Origin: Syngnathus acus | Taxonomy: Eukaryota > Chordata > Actinopteri > Syngnathiformes > Syngnathidae | Direction of reading: 5' to 3' | Assembly: GCF_901709675.1 (NCBI RefSeq) | Contig: NC_051097.1 | Span: 11,758,039 to 11,822,038, forward strand | Length of the DNA: 64,000 bases | Shown here: positions 16,481 to 30,999 of the stretch, piece after piece | Position numbering within the stretch: the first letter of the stretch is position 1 | Layout: every line of letters begins with the position of its first letter | The notes under the pieces: generated by a model | Told to the model about the DNA's origin: nothing | What the model saw: the letters and a program-made list of their open reading frames with translations, nothing else | Database searches by the model: none | Made by a program: the position numbers and the translations under genes

Positions 16481-17617
16481 TTAGCACGAGCTGCTCGCCG
16501 CGGCGGCGGCGGCGGTGCGGCGACTCTCGCACAGGATGCCGTCCAGGCCGCTGAGTTGGCGCAGGAAGCCTCGGTTGGGCGTGACCCCGCGGTGGTCCTT
16601 GACGGTCTTGATGGCCTCGACCAGGGTTAAGTTCTGCCGGATCATCAGGTAGGCCAGGACCAGCGTGGCCGAGCGGCTCAGGCCTACCGCGCAGTGGACC
16701 AGAACCTGCCCTGTGTGCCCCAGCAAGTGTCACTTGTGACAAAGAGACAGAAGCTCCCTCCCTCTACATGTTTGGCCACAAACGTAGACCAGCGCCAACC
16801 CTAACTCACGTGTGCACACTCACCTCCTCCAGAGAGCGCTTTGTGTATGAAGTCGGCGGCGGGGTAAAAGTTTTTGCTCATGTCGAAGGCGGGCGAGTCG
16901 TGCGCCTCGATGCCGAGGTACGTCACCTTCATGCCGGCGTAGGCGCCGCCGCCACCGTTGCGCCATCGGCTCTGCGCGCAGTTGACGATGTGAGTGATGC
17001 CCAAGCGCGCCAGCTCGCCACGGTCCGACGCCACGTTTCTGAACAGCCACGCAGGCAGGCAGGCAGGCACATGATCATTTGGAGGGGGAGCAAACAAAGG
17101 CTGCTTCAAAGACGTTTGGAATGACTGAAACGATTAGAAATGTTTGCAGCAGCACATTGGCATGGCTCACTATCCATTGCAATGTGTTTCAGCCATTTGA
17201 CAACAAATGAAACTTGATTTGCGCAAATTCTTTTCCACCAATCAAATTGTGAGCATAATTCAATCATTGTTCCAAATGCAAATTCTGAGCTTAATTCTGA
17301 CATCACCCTGTCAGACGGCCTTCGAGCCGCTGCCTTCAAAAGAACCCACCTTGAGCTCAGATTGATCAAATAAGTTGTGGTCGAAGCATCGGACAATGCG
17401 CGCGCGCGTGCGTGCGTGCGTGCGTGCGTGTGTGTGTGTGTGTGCCAACTGACTGGTCGCCGATGTAGAGTCCGGGCCAGACTTGATCGGCGTGGTTGCA
17501 GGCCGTCTTGCCGCTGCTCAAAAGTCGCTCCAGCTCCGACACGGTGACGCGCTCGCGGGAGTCCTGACGAGCGGGCGAGCTGCTGCGCGAGCGCGAGAAG
17601 CCGCACATGAACGCCAT
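16481..17617 (-). CDS. dusp26: Dual-specificity phosphatase 26-like, three coding exons
   Basis: A 202-residue atypical dual-specificity phosphatase that removes phosphate from Tyr/Thr, with MAP kinases among the targets of the mammalian homologue. Exons on the minus strand: 17617-17454, 17038-16824, 16710-16481. Signatures: [21 protein letters not shown] region, [24 protein letters not shown], and the catalytic loop [11 protein letters not shown] (nucleophile Cys about residue 133, Arg about 139), then [17 protein letters not shown]. These match DUSP26 better than other atypical DUSPs known to me. Human DUSP26 has 211 residues and starts a few residues earlier; here the first exon opens just after an acceptor-like site, so an upstream coding exon is possible. 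The tail carries a short Ala/Ser run. Confidence 0.88.
17401..17445. repeat. CGTG/TG simple repeat beside dusp26 exon 1
   Basis: Alternating CG, CGTG and TG units lie in dusp26 intron 1, within ten bases of the exon 1 donor. Confidence 0.9.
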
Positions 17618-17694
17618 CCCGTCTGAGCACACGCACACGGCCTCACGTCAGACATACTCAGACTCAGCCAAGCGCGCGCGTGCGGGCGCGTGCG

Positions 17695-17837
17695 TGGCTG
17701 GTGGCGCTGGAAGCCCCCCGGAGCTCCAGCTGGAGGTCCGGTGGAAGCTCCAAGAACCGGTAAAAATGTGTAGCCGACCTCCTGGAACCCTCCCTGGGCA
17801 TGGCTGGTGGCGCTGGAAGCCCCCCCGGAGCTCCAGC
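17695..17837. repeat. Two 36-bp direct repeats upstream of dusp26
   Basis: A segment beginning tggctggtggcgctggaagc occurs at 17695-17730 and again at about 17801-17837 with one extra C. The spacing is about 106 bases. Confidence 0.85.
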
Positions 17838-19030
17838 ATAGCTGGGCGACTTTTTGATTGCGTGAGCATCCGCTGCGCGGAGTTGTGTGCGCGTATTCGT
17901 GGTCGATGCGCGCGCGCGCGGGCGCGCCACGCCACCTGCATACCTTGTTGTCTTTCGTCGACGTCCTTCTGTTGTGTCACTCGAACGAATTCGCACGCGC
18001 AGGTCGGAAAGCACACGAGCAAATCCTTATTGGCGCCATCTTGTGACCATCATTTTCTTCATCATCATCATCATCATCATCTTCCTCTGCTTGTCGTGGT
18101 CAACAAGTCCTCCCAACATCATCACAACATGGCTTCCGGTGTGCGTGCTCAGCATCACTAGCCTAGACTGACGGAGTGACGTCATCGGCTGCGGCTCCCG
18201 CTGCTGCGCTCTGGCGCCGCCTGCCGGCCGCTCATTAAGGAACTTAGTCGAACCAAACCAAATGGAGCCAGACAAAACTAAAAGTGAGACGAAGACGAAG
18301 TTGTAAGTGTTGCCTTGGTCTTGTGTGCGTGTCAACAGATACGTACACATGATGCAATGCCCGATCGCTTAGGCAGTAACAGCGCACCGCCAAGTACCTC
18401 AAACGACGTGAAAGGGAAAGTAGGACGCGCGCACACGTGCGCATTGAATGCATTTTATTTGCTGCTGAAGCAGAAGAAAAGAAAGAAAGAAAGAAATGCA
18501 GCGCCACGGCGCAAAACAAATTCAAGCGCCACATCAAGGAAATCGTTAAGCATTCCTTATTCCTATTCGAATGGATTTCAAACTCTTATTTTGATTTCAA
18601 CTTGAAGCATGCAAAGTTGTCTGCTTTATTTGGGTGACCAACGGTGGCGGCGGCGGCGGCGGGCTTGACTTGGACTTGACCTATGTAAGGACTTGACTTG
18701 ACTTGCCCAAGAAAAAAATGACTTGTGGCTTTCTTGAGACTTGAAGGTTAAGACTTGAGACTCACTTGAGACTTGCACATGTGTGACTTGGTCCCATCGC
18801 TGCTTTCAAGTATATTCGTTTCTTTGTGTGTGTTTTTGTTGCCAATGTTAATTATTTGCACTTGATAATTCTGCAAGTAAAAAAACGTCACTTCCGGGGT
18901 GAAAAATCGGTCACTGCTGGCTTTACGTTCACAAGGTTTGGTCAACTTTGACCCAATGAAAATACTTCAAGTAGAAAAGAAGCGTATGTACACTAAAGTA
19001 AGCCTTCCCTGAGCAAATCACGTTGTACAT
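17838..19030. other. Intergenic region between dusp26 and acads
   Basis: The genes diverge across this region. It contains a CRE TGACGTCA at 18177-18184, a CAT/ATC simple tract near 18050-18080, a (GAAA)n run near 18480, and a GACTTG-rich low-complexity block at about 18665-18790. No coding exon was found. Confidence 0.6.
18665..18790. repeat. GACTTG-rich low-complexity repeat
   Basis: Many spaced copies of gacttg and cttgagacttg, degenerating along its length. Confidence 0.8.
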
Positions 19031-19059
19031 TGGGCGCATTGGCTGAGGAGTTGCGTTTC

Positions 19060-19119
19060 GTAAAGCGTGCATCTCGATCCCGACCGTCCGTAAAGCGTGC
19101 ATCCCGATCCCGACCGTCC
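19060..19119. repeat. 30-bp tandem duplication just upstream of acads
   Basis: Two adjacent 30-bp copies (19060-19089 and 19090-19119) beginning gtaaagcgtgcat differ at one base. They end 28 bases before the acads start codon, so they lie in the 5' UTR or core promoter. Confidence 0.9.
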
Positions 19120-19147
19120 GTGAACGCAGCACGGCGTCCAAGCAAAC

Positions 19148-19316
19148 ATGGCGGCGGCCCTTCTCTGCAGAGCGACCCAAGGTGAGCCATTTCACTACTT
19201 CGACGCCGCTCCCCATTCCGGATGGAAAACTCGTGGCCGGGGTGCTAAGCCTCCGATGTCCCTTCGCTCGCTCGCTCGCTCGCTCGAGACTCAAATTAGG
19301 TCATTGCAGCGATTAA

Positions 19317-19355
<39 letters not shown>

Positions 19356-22017
19356 AGTCGTGGCAGGCAGAATAAAAAGCACAGGACAACCTTCTTTGCC
19401 ACTGTCCGTCCCTTGTTTAAAGCACCGACACCGAAGCCACATATTTGAACCAATCGACGTGGCGTGAATATGTACGCGTGACCTTTCTTGACCCTTTCAT
19501 CGAGTTAGCGTGAAGCTAATGGACACCATTTCAGGTGCATGAGCAAATGAGAGTGGAAAGTTCTTGCTACGTTCCGTTGACGCTCGCTCGCTCGCTCGCT
19601 TCGAGTCAAAGTGCCTGAGGCCTTCAAATGATGCCAACCAACCACCAACCTTGTTGTCGTCACTATGTCTGTGTATGGGAAGGAATTGGTGTCCCAACAG
19701 AAGTCTTGTAAATGATATGGGTATGGCCTTCCTTGTAGCCGTGGGCCTGCGCGGATGGCGCGGCCTATCTCAGCTCGCGGAGCTTCCGGAAACCCATGAC
19801 ATGCTGCGGCGGACGTGCCGCGACTTTGCCGAGCGGGAGCTGATGCCCATCGCCGCCCGGCTGGACAAAGAGCAGACGTACCCGGCGCGGCAGGTATGCG
19901 GGTCCGTCCGTCCGGCCGAGCTGACCTCGTCAAAGCTGCCTGGTGTGTTCCGCTCGCTCAGATTCTGGAGCTGGGCGCCATGGGCGTGATGGCCATGGAG
20001 GTCCCCGAGGAGCTGGGCGGCGCCGGCATGGACTACCTGGCGTACAGCGTGGCCACGGAGGAAATCAGCCGCGGCTGCGCCAGCACCGGCGTGGTCGTCT
20101 CCGTCAACAACGTGAGAGGCTTCCCGCCTTAGCCGGCCGGCCGAGCCTGCGGCGCTCTTGTCGTGGGTCTGTCACGAGCAGCGCCACGGGACGTCACGAG
20201 TTGCCGCGGGACTCGGCGGGAGCTTTGTCTCCACCCGTCCTGACTCGTGCGTGTCGTGGTGGCCCGCCCGTGTGTCAGTCTCTCTACTTGGGCCCGATCC
20301 TGAAGTTTGGTTCTGAGGAGCAGAAGCAGAAGTGGATCGCTCCTTTCACCGATGGCCATCGGGTGGGCTGCTTCGCCCTCAGCGAGCCAGGTAAGCGAGC
20401 CGCCGGCCAGCCCACGTTTTGATTTCCTGCCACCGGCCGGCCGTCTCTCAGGCAACGGCAGCGACGCGGGCGCCGCATCCACGCTGGCGCATCAAGACGG
20501 CGACCATTGGGTTCTGAACGGCACCAAAGCGTGGATCACCAACAGCTGGGACGCCGCCGCCGCCATCGTCTTTGCCACCACCGACAGAAAGCTGAAGCAC
20601 AAGGCAAGAGTTTGGGATGTTGGTTGGGCGATGCGGGCATGGCTAACGCCCTGTTTGCGTAGGGCATCAGTGCCTTCCTGGTGCCCGTGCCCCACCCGGG
20701 CCTGTCGCTGGGCAAAAAGGAGGACAAGCTGGGCATCAAGGCGTCGTCCACCGCCAACATCATTCTGGAGGACTGCAGGATCCCGCCGGCCAACATGCTG
20801 GGCCCCCGCGGCGCCGGATTCAAGATAGCCATGGTAACCGGATCGCCCGACATCAAACTCTTTCCGTGAATGGAGTCCACAGTTTGCGCGCGCAGGTGCG
20901 CCATCCATCAAGTACGCGAGCGCCTTCGGGCTTCTGCCAGATACAGGCCCCCCAACTCGCTCCGTCCGTTGGGTTTTGTCTCGAGCGAGTCGGACCTACC
21001 GGTCAGGCCACGGAGCCGCCTGCCTAGCGGCAAACGTTCACGTCGGCTTCCGGACCACGTCTGCCAGCCGACAACGGGAGGAGCGAGAAAACCCGGGGCC
21101 GGACCCCATTTGGGTTTAGTTGTGGGCTAACTGCCGTAGCACCGGAAACACGCCACCTGGACTGAGCTCGATGCGTCTGTGCCCCCCCCCCCCGCCCGCT
21201 GGCTTACCTGACCTGCCTTTGCAGCAAACTCTGGACAGCGGGCGCATCGGAATCGCCGCTCAGGCGCTGGGCATCGCTCAGGCCTCGCTGGACTGCGCCG
21301 CCGATTACGCGCACAAGCGCCTCGCCTTTGGCGCCCCCATCGGGAGGCTGCAGGCTATACAGGTGAGCAAGCGCGCCGGCGGGCGACGTGCTTTTGCCTG
21401 GTTCCGGCGGCCAACGCCGAGCGGATTGTCTTCCGTCGGGCTGGCTCAGCTCAGCTCCCTTTGTTTGCCGCCTAGTTCAAGCTGGCCGACATGGCGCTGG
21501 CCATCGAGAGCGCTCGCCTGCTGACGTGGAAAGCGGCCCTGCTGCGCGACGCCGGGCGACCTTTCACCAAGGTAGGCGTCGGTTAGGGTTAGCGGCAAGT
21601 TGCGACGAGGCCTCTCACCATCGGCGTGCGTGCGTCCGCCCGCAGGAAGCCGCCATGGCCAAACTGGCCGCCTCCGAGGCCGCCACCTTCTGCTCCCATC
21701 AGGTGAGGCGGCTCAACGTAGGGCTCGGCGGACCGATGCCACCTACCTCTCTTTTTCCCTTTGGTCAAAGAAAAAAAAAATTCTATGCTTTTCACTTGTT
21801 GCCGTTGTGTCTGGCCCAATTTTTTCCAGCCGACCGCTTTTACGTTTCTTGTGTCGTCGGCCTTTAGGCCATCCAGGTCCTGGGCGGGATGGGCTATGTG
21901 ACGGACATGCCCGCCGAGCGCCACTACCGCGACGCTCGTATTACCGAGATCTATGAGGGCACCAGCGAGATCCAGAGGCTGGTCATCGCAGGACAGCTAC
22001 TCAAGGACTATGCCTAA
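19148..22017 (+). CDS. acads: Short-chain acyl-CoA dehydrogenase, mitochondrial, ten exons
   Basis: A 404-residue ACADS precursor, an FAD enzyme of the mitochondrial matrix that oxidises butyryl-CoA to crotonyl-CoA and passes electrons to ETF. Exons: 19148-19181, 19739-19893, 19962-20111, 20279-20390, 20452-20603, 20663-20833, 21225-21362, 21476-21571, 21646-21702, 21868-22017. The N-terminus ([11 protein letters not shown] then VGLRGWRG) is a plausible Arg-rich transit peptide. Family motifs: [51 protein letters not shown], and [14 protein letters not shown] with the catalytic Glu at about residue 385. Human ACADS is 412 residues. Intron 5 uses a GC donor (AAG then GCAAGA), the only boundary that keeps phase. 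Confidence 0.96.
19317..19354. repeat. (CAA)n microsatellite in acads intron 1
   Basis: About twelve tandem ACA/CAA triplets. Confidence 0.9.
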
Positions 22018-22342
22018 GGCTAGACCTCAACACACGGACACGCATGCAAAAAAGACTCCACCATCCATCCAGTGCGCCAGCCACACCTGCAGACGCAGGA
22101 AATGTCCAGCAGATGGCAGCAGGACGCAACAAACGGCGTTGAACACGTCAGAACGCCAAGGAGTGAAACTAAAACCCGTGTGAAAACAAAAGTACGTCTA
22201 TGAGTTTAAAAAGGTATGTTGATGTCTAGCTGTATTTACATACGAAAAGGGATGGAAGGATGGATATTTTATTTTTTGTATGAAGCGCATGTTGGGACGC
22301 GCACATCGTAGAAAGAATATGATGCATCGGGTACACGTATAC

Positions 22343-22350
22343 ATGTTTAT
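22343..22350 (+). repeat. Left 8-bp target site duplication of the composite element
   Basis: ATGTTTAT immediately precedes the left terminal repeat (TAGGGGTGTAA at 22351). The identical octamer immediately follows the right terminal repeat at 25468-25475. Confidence 0.9.
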
Positions 22351-22868
22351 TAGGGGTGTAAATCGCGGGTTTTGTAACGATACGATACGATATTTGCCGA
22401 TATCATAAAGCCTGCTGTGATTCATTCACGATACATCACGATATAGAGCTCTACGATCGATATAGAACAATATCCTGATTGATAACAATTCATACGCAAA
22501 ATCAACAAGGTACTGCAAACTCTTTATTTAGGAAATTACAAAGTGCTTCCAAACGAATGACTTGAAGCCCAAAGGGGAGCGAATTTCCTCGTCTTCTTGG
22601 ACACTAGCCATAGCACCAGCCCAGGAGCCGCGCAGTTGTCGGCTCCCCTTTCACGTGCCTGCTCTGCTCACAACACAACAGGCCGCGCACTGCTCCCGGA
22701 AAGAGGAAGCAAGCAACAATGAACTGGATTTCAAAATAAAGTCGCGGCTAATGTCCGAGGTCAAAAACGGGCGATATAGATCGATGTTTACGTTTAGCAT
22801 CGATGCCAACAAATCGTAGAGCATTATATCGATTCATCGATGTGTATCGATGAATCGTTACACCCCTA
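22351..22868 (+). mobile_element. hAT-like non-autonomous element, copy 1
   Basis: About 518 bp with ends TAGGGGTGTAA and TTACACCCCTA and subterminal cgatacgata/atcgat motifs in inverted orientation. It lacks about 27 bp present in copies 2 and 3 near the left end (the segment with tatcgatacaaagaacc). An 85-codon open frame conserved in all three copies has no recognisable domain. Confidence 0.88.
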
Positions 22869-24935
22869 GTTTCAAACGACTTTTAGGGTTTCTAAGAATA
22901 GGGTTTCTAACTAGGCTTTCAAAACTAGGGTTAGGGTTTCCGACCAGGGTTTCCAAGGAGTTTTGCCATTGCTAATTAGGGTTTCAAACTAGGGTTAGGG
23001 TTTCCGACTAGGGTTTTAAACCAAGGTTAGGGTTACAAACTAGGTTTTAAAGCTAGGCTTAAGGTTTCCAACGAGGCTTTCAAACTACTTTTAGGGTTTC
23101 TAAGATTAGGGTTTCTAACTAGGCTTTCAAAACTAGGGTTAGGGTTTTCAACTAGGGTTTCCAAAGTTAGGGTTAGGGTTAGGATTAGGGTTGGGGTTAG
23201 GGTTTCTAACTAGGCTTTCAAAACTAGGGTTAGGGTTAGACTTAGAGTTAGGGTTAGAGTTAAGGTTAGGGTCAGAGTTAGGGTTAGGGTTACTAACTAG
23301 GCTTTCAAAACTAGAGTTAGGGTTAGGGTTTCTAACTAGGCTTTCAAAACTAGGGTTAGGGTTAGGGTTACTAACTAGGCTTTCAAAACTAGGGTTAGGG
23401 TTTCTAACTAGGCTTTCAAAACTAGGGTTAGGGTTTCCGACTAGGGTTTCCAAGGAGTTTTGCCATCGCTAATTAGGGTTTCAAACTAGGCTCAGGGTTT
23501 CCGACTAGGGTTTTAAACCAAGGTTAGGGTTTCAAACTAGGTTTTAAAGCTAGGGTTAGGGTTTCCAACAAGGGTTTCAAACTACTTTTAGGGTTTCTAA
23601 GATTAGGATTTCTAACTAGGCTTTCAAAACTAGGGTTAGGGTTTCCGACTAGGGTTTCCAAGGAGTTTTGCCATCGCTAATTAGGGTTTCAAACTAGGCT
23701 CAGGGTTTCCAACTAGGGTTTTAAACAAAGGTTAGGGTTACAAACTAGGTTTTAATGCTAGGGTTAGGGTTTCCAACGAGGGTTTCAAACTACTTTATGG
23801 TTTCTAAGATCAGGGTTTCTAACTAGGCTTTCAAAACTAGGGTTAGGGTTTCCGACCAGGGTTTCCAAGGAGTTTTGCCATCGCTAATTAAAGTTTCAAA
23901 CAAGGGGTAGGGTTTCCGACTAGGGTTTTAAACCAAGGTTAGGGTTTCAAACTAGGTTTTAAAGCTAGGGTTAGGGTTTCCAACGAGGGTTTCAAACTAC
24001 TTTTAGGGTTTCTAAGATTGGGGTTTCTAACTAGGCTTTCAAAACTAGGGTTAGGGTTTTCGACTAGGGTTTCCAAAGTTAGGGTTAGGATTAGGGTTGG
24101 GGTTTCTAACTAGGCTTTCAAAACTAGGGTTAGGGTTACTAACTAGGCTTTCAAAACTAGGGTTAGGGTTAGGGTTTCTAACTAGGCTTTCAAAACTAGG
24201 GTTAGGGTTTCCGACTAGGGTTTCCAAGGAGTTTTGCCATCGCTAATTAGGGTTTCAAACTAGGCTCAGGGTTTCCGACTAGGGTTTTAAACCAAGGTTA
24301 GGGTTTCAAACTAGGTTTTAAAGCTAGGGTTAGGGTTTCCAACGAGGGTTTCAAACTACTTTTAGGGTTTCTAAGATTAGGATTTCTAACTAGGCTTTCA
24401 AAACGAGGGTTAGGGTTTCCGACCAGGGTTTCCAAGGAGTTTTGCCATTGCTATTTAGGGTTTCAAACTAGGGTTAGGGTTTCCGACTAGGGTTTTAAAC
24501 AAAGGTTAGGGTTACAAACTAGGTTTTAATGCTAGGGTTAGGGTTTCCAACGAGGGTTTCAAACTACTTTTAGGGTTTCTAAGATCAGGGTTTCTAACTA
24601 GGCTTTCAAAACTAGGGTTAGGGTTTCCGACCAGGGTTTCCAAAGAGTTTTGCCATCGCTAATTAGGGTTTCAAACTAGGGTTAGGGTTTCCGACTAGGG
24701 TTTTAAACCAAGTTTAGGGTTACAAACTAGGTTTTAAAGCTAAGGTTAGGGTTTCCAACGAGGGTTTCAAACTACTTTTAGGGTTTCTAAGATTAGGGTT
24801 TCTAACTAGGCTTTCAAAACTAGGGTTAGGGTTTCCGACCAGGGTTTCCAAGGAGTTTTGCCATTGCTAATTAGGGTTTCAAGCTAGGGTTAGGGTTTCC
24901 GACTAGGGTTTTAAATCAAGGTTAGGGTTACAAAC
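22869..24935. repeat. Telomere-like satellite with about 208-bp higher-order period
   Basis: Built from roughly 20-bp subunits such as aaactagggttagggtttcc, containing many TTAGGG hexamers. A marker segment ggagttttgccat recurs near 22957, 23452, 23659, 23868, 24228, 24437, 24645 and 24853, so the usual spacing is 205-209 bases. The two longer spacings (about 495 and 360) contain extra runs of gggttagggtta and tctaactaggctttc units. Open frames in it are repeat artefacts. Confidence 0.9.
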
Positions 24936-25467
24936 TAGGGGTGTAAATCGCGGGTTTTGTAACGATACGATATCATATCGATACAAAGAACCACGATACG
25001 ATATTCGCCGATATCTTAAAGCCTGCTGTGATTCATTCACGATACATCACGATATAGTGCTCTACGATCGATATAGAACAATATCCTGATTTATAACAAT
25101 TCCTACGCAAAATCAACAAGGTACTGCAAACTCTTTATTTAGGAAATTACAAAGTGCTTCCAAACGAATGACTTGAAGCCCAAAGGGGAGCGAATTTCCT
25201 CATCTTCTTGGACTACAGCCCAGGAGCCGCGTAGTTGTCGCTTCCCCTTTCACGTGCCTGCTCTGCTCACAACACAACACGCCGCGCACTGCTCCCGGAA
25301 AGAGGAAGCAAGCAACAATGAACTGGATTTCAAAAGAAAGTCGTGTCTAATGTCCGAGGTCAAAAACGGGCGATATAGATCGATGTTTACGTTTAGCATC
25401 GATGCCAACAAATCGTAGAGCATTATATCGATTAATCGATGTGTATCGATGAATCGTTACACCCCTA
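24936..25467 (+). mobile_element. hAT-like non-autonomous element, copy 2
   Basis: About 532 bp, same orientation as copy 1, with full-length left end and TTACACCCCTA right end followed by the outer ATGTTTAT duplication. Confidence 0.88.
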
Positions 25468-25475
25468 ATGTTTAT

Positions 25476-26025
25476 GTATATAAATAGCAATATATACATA
25501 GGCATACATATATATAGACAGACAAACGTTTAAAGCTAACACTAGTGCTAATTTTTGCTGTCCCTAATATTTTGACCAGCAAACGTGTGCTCAGCAAAAT
25601 CTAAGCGGTTTGAGAGCGCGCGCACGTGAAGCTTCACTTCCGGGTTTTTGCACGCGAATGACCAGTGTTACGTGTGTCGAGTGACGTCACAGTGCAGCTG
25701 TTCTCTGATGACGGCTGATCGCCCAAGCGTCGCAGACGTTCTCCTAGGCCGTGCGCGCGTGCGTGCGCGAGGTTGTTTTTGCACACGGAGTCCTTCAAGA
25801 CGAGCGTGCCTGCCACCGCGCACGCTGCACACGGCAGCACTCGCGCGAACCGAGCGGGACCCGATGAGCCAGCAGTGACGGACGGCGGCCGAGCTCCGTG
25901 CGGGTCACCGGGAGGCGAGGGGGCCACTCGGCTTGGCTTGGCTTGGCTCAGCTGAGCTCGGCTCAGCTCGGCTCTTGAATGCCCGGACGCCGACGCTCTT
26001 CCACGGGGGACTTTGGCTTGTCGTC
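25476..26025 (+). promoter_or_regulatory. arrdc3-like promoter region and 5' UTR
   Basis: After a short TA-rich stretch the sequence becomes CpG-rich. It has a TGACGTCA CRE at about 25682-25689 and a tandem ggctt/ggctc tract at about 25934-25976 shortly before the start codon. No other gene lies between here and the transposon block. Confidence 0.5.
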
Positions 26026-30083
<4,058 letters not shown>

Positions 30084-30602
30084 AGAGGTAGACTGCATCC
30101 GCCTGATTGGTAGATGGTCCTATGTGACGCCGCCCACTTGCCACCTTCTTCTTGGAAGCTCTTTGCACACATTTGCAAAAGCACCACCCGAGACCGCCAA
30201 GACGCCCTCTGCTCTGCTCTGCTCTGATCTGATCTGATCCGATCTGATCCGTTCTCTCCTGTCCCCCAGCTCACAAGCGTCCGTCCCTCCCCTCGTTTGG
30301 ATGGGAAATCACGCGTGTGCTGGAAAACAAGAATGTGTGCGTGTTTTCTAAAAGCACACAGAGCAAGTTCAAAGTGGCCTGTTTTGACATTTGCTGAAAG
30401 CTAAACATGATTATTCTGAGAAGACTTTTATTACGATGAGCGCATTCCGTGTCTGATGTGCAAAATGTTTACAAAAGAATTTGGTCACACGTCCTTCAAA
30501 GTTTGGGAGCTGACTCAAGTGCAATACCTTTTCATATTTTTTTTATAATTGTCCTTTTCCATAGCTGTTGTGATGATGTTCTTGTCACTTTTGATAAAGA
30601 CA

Positions 30603-30608
30603 AATAAA
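30603..30608 (+). terminator. Polyadenylation signal of the arrdc3-like gene
   Basis: AATAAA about 520 bases after the stop codon, the first good signal downstream. Confidence 0.6.
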
Positions 30609-30999
30609 GTTTGATTTGATAAAAGCCTTTTCTCCTGCACAATGTGACTTGACAAGCCCAAGAGGATCGACATACTCACATTTCCTGTTAGCGAGGGCGA
30701 CCGACCGACCGACCGACCGGACGTTCTCCGGGCATGTCCTACTTTTGAGCCCTAAATAAAGATCCGGGGCAATTTCAAAAATCGTCCAGGATTTTGTTGG
30801 ACTGTCTCAAAAATAACACATGGGAAAGAGTTTGGTATCCCTTATCAAGTGCTTAACTGAGTCCGCTCATGTCCCTCCTGGATCTTGTGACTACACGTTC
30901 TTATGTATATATATTTATTCTTTTTTGTTTTTTTAACCTTGTGTAGTGCACCTATTGAAGTGTCCATGAGGTGTACCTAATGACAGACCACTTTATTAG

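Larger units (their letters stand above)
22351..25467 (+). mobile_element. Composite hAT-like element: two MITE copies enclosing telomere-like satellite
   Basis: The unit begins TAGGGGTGTAA and ends TTACACCCCTA, perfect 11-bp terminal inverted repeats. It is flanked by a perfect 8-bp duplication ATGTTTAT (22343-22350 and 25468-25475). Eight-base duplications and A/G-rich ends of this kind are typical of hAT transposons. Inside are two direct copies of one short element (22351-22868 and 24936-25467) around 2.07 kb of satellite. The inner ends have no matching duplications: copy 1 has gtttcaaa on its right, copy 2 has ttacaaac on its left, both satellite-like. No transposase is present. Confidence 0.85.

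Noticed and set aside
22562-22819. 85-codon frame repeated at 25173 and 37229, possible small protein
   Set aside because: It is carried inside each hAT-like element copy, has no known domain and differs by frame-neutral repeats only; treated as part of a non-autonomous element, not a gene.
23148-23472. Asn-Pro and Leu-Gly-Leu repeat frames
   Set aside because: Translation artefacts of the TTAGGG-like satellite.
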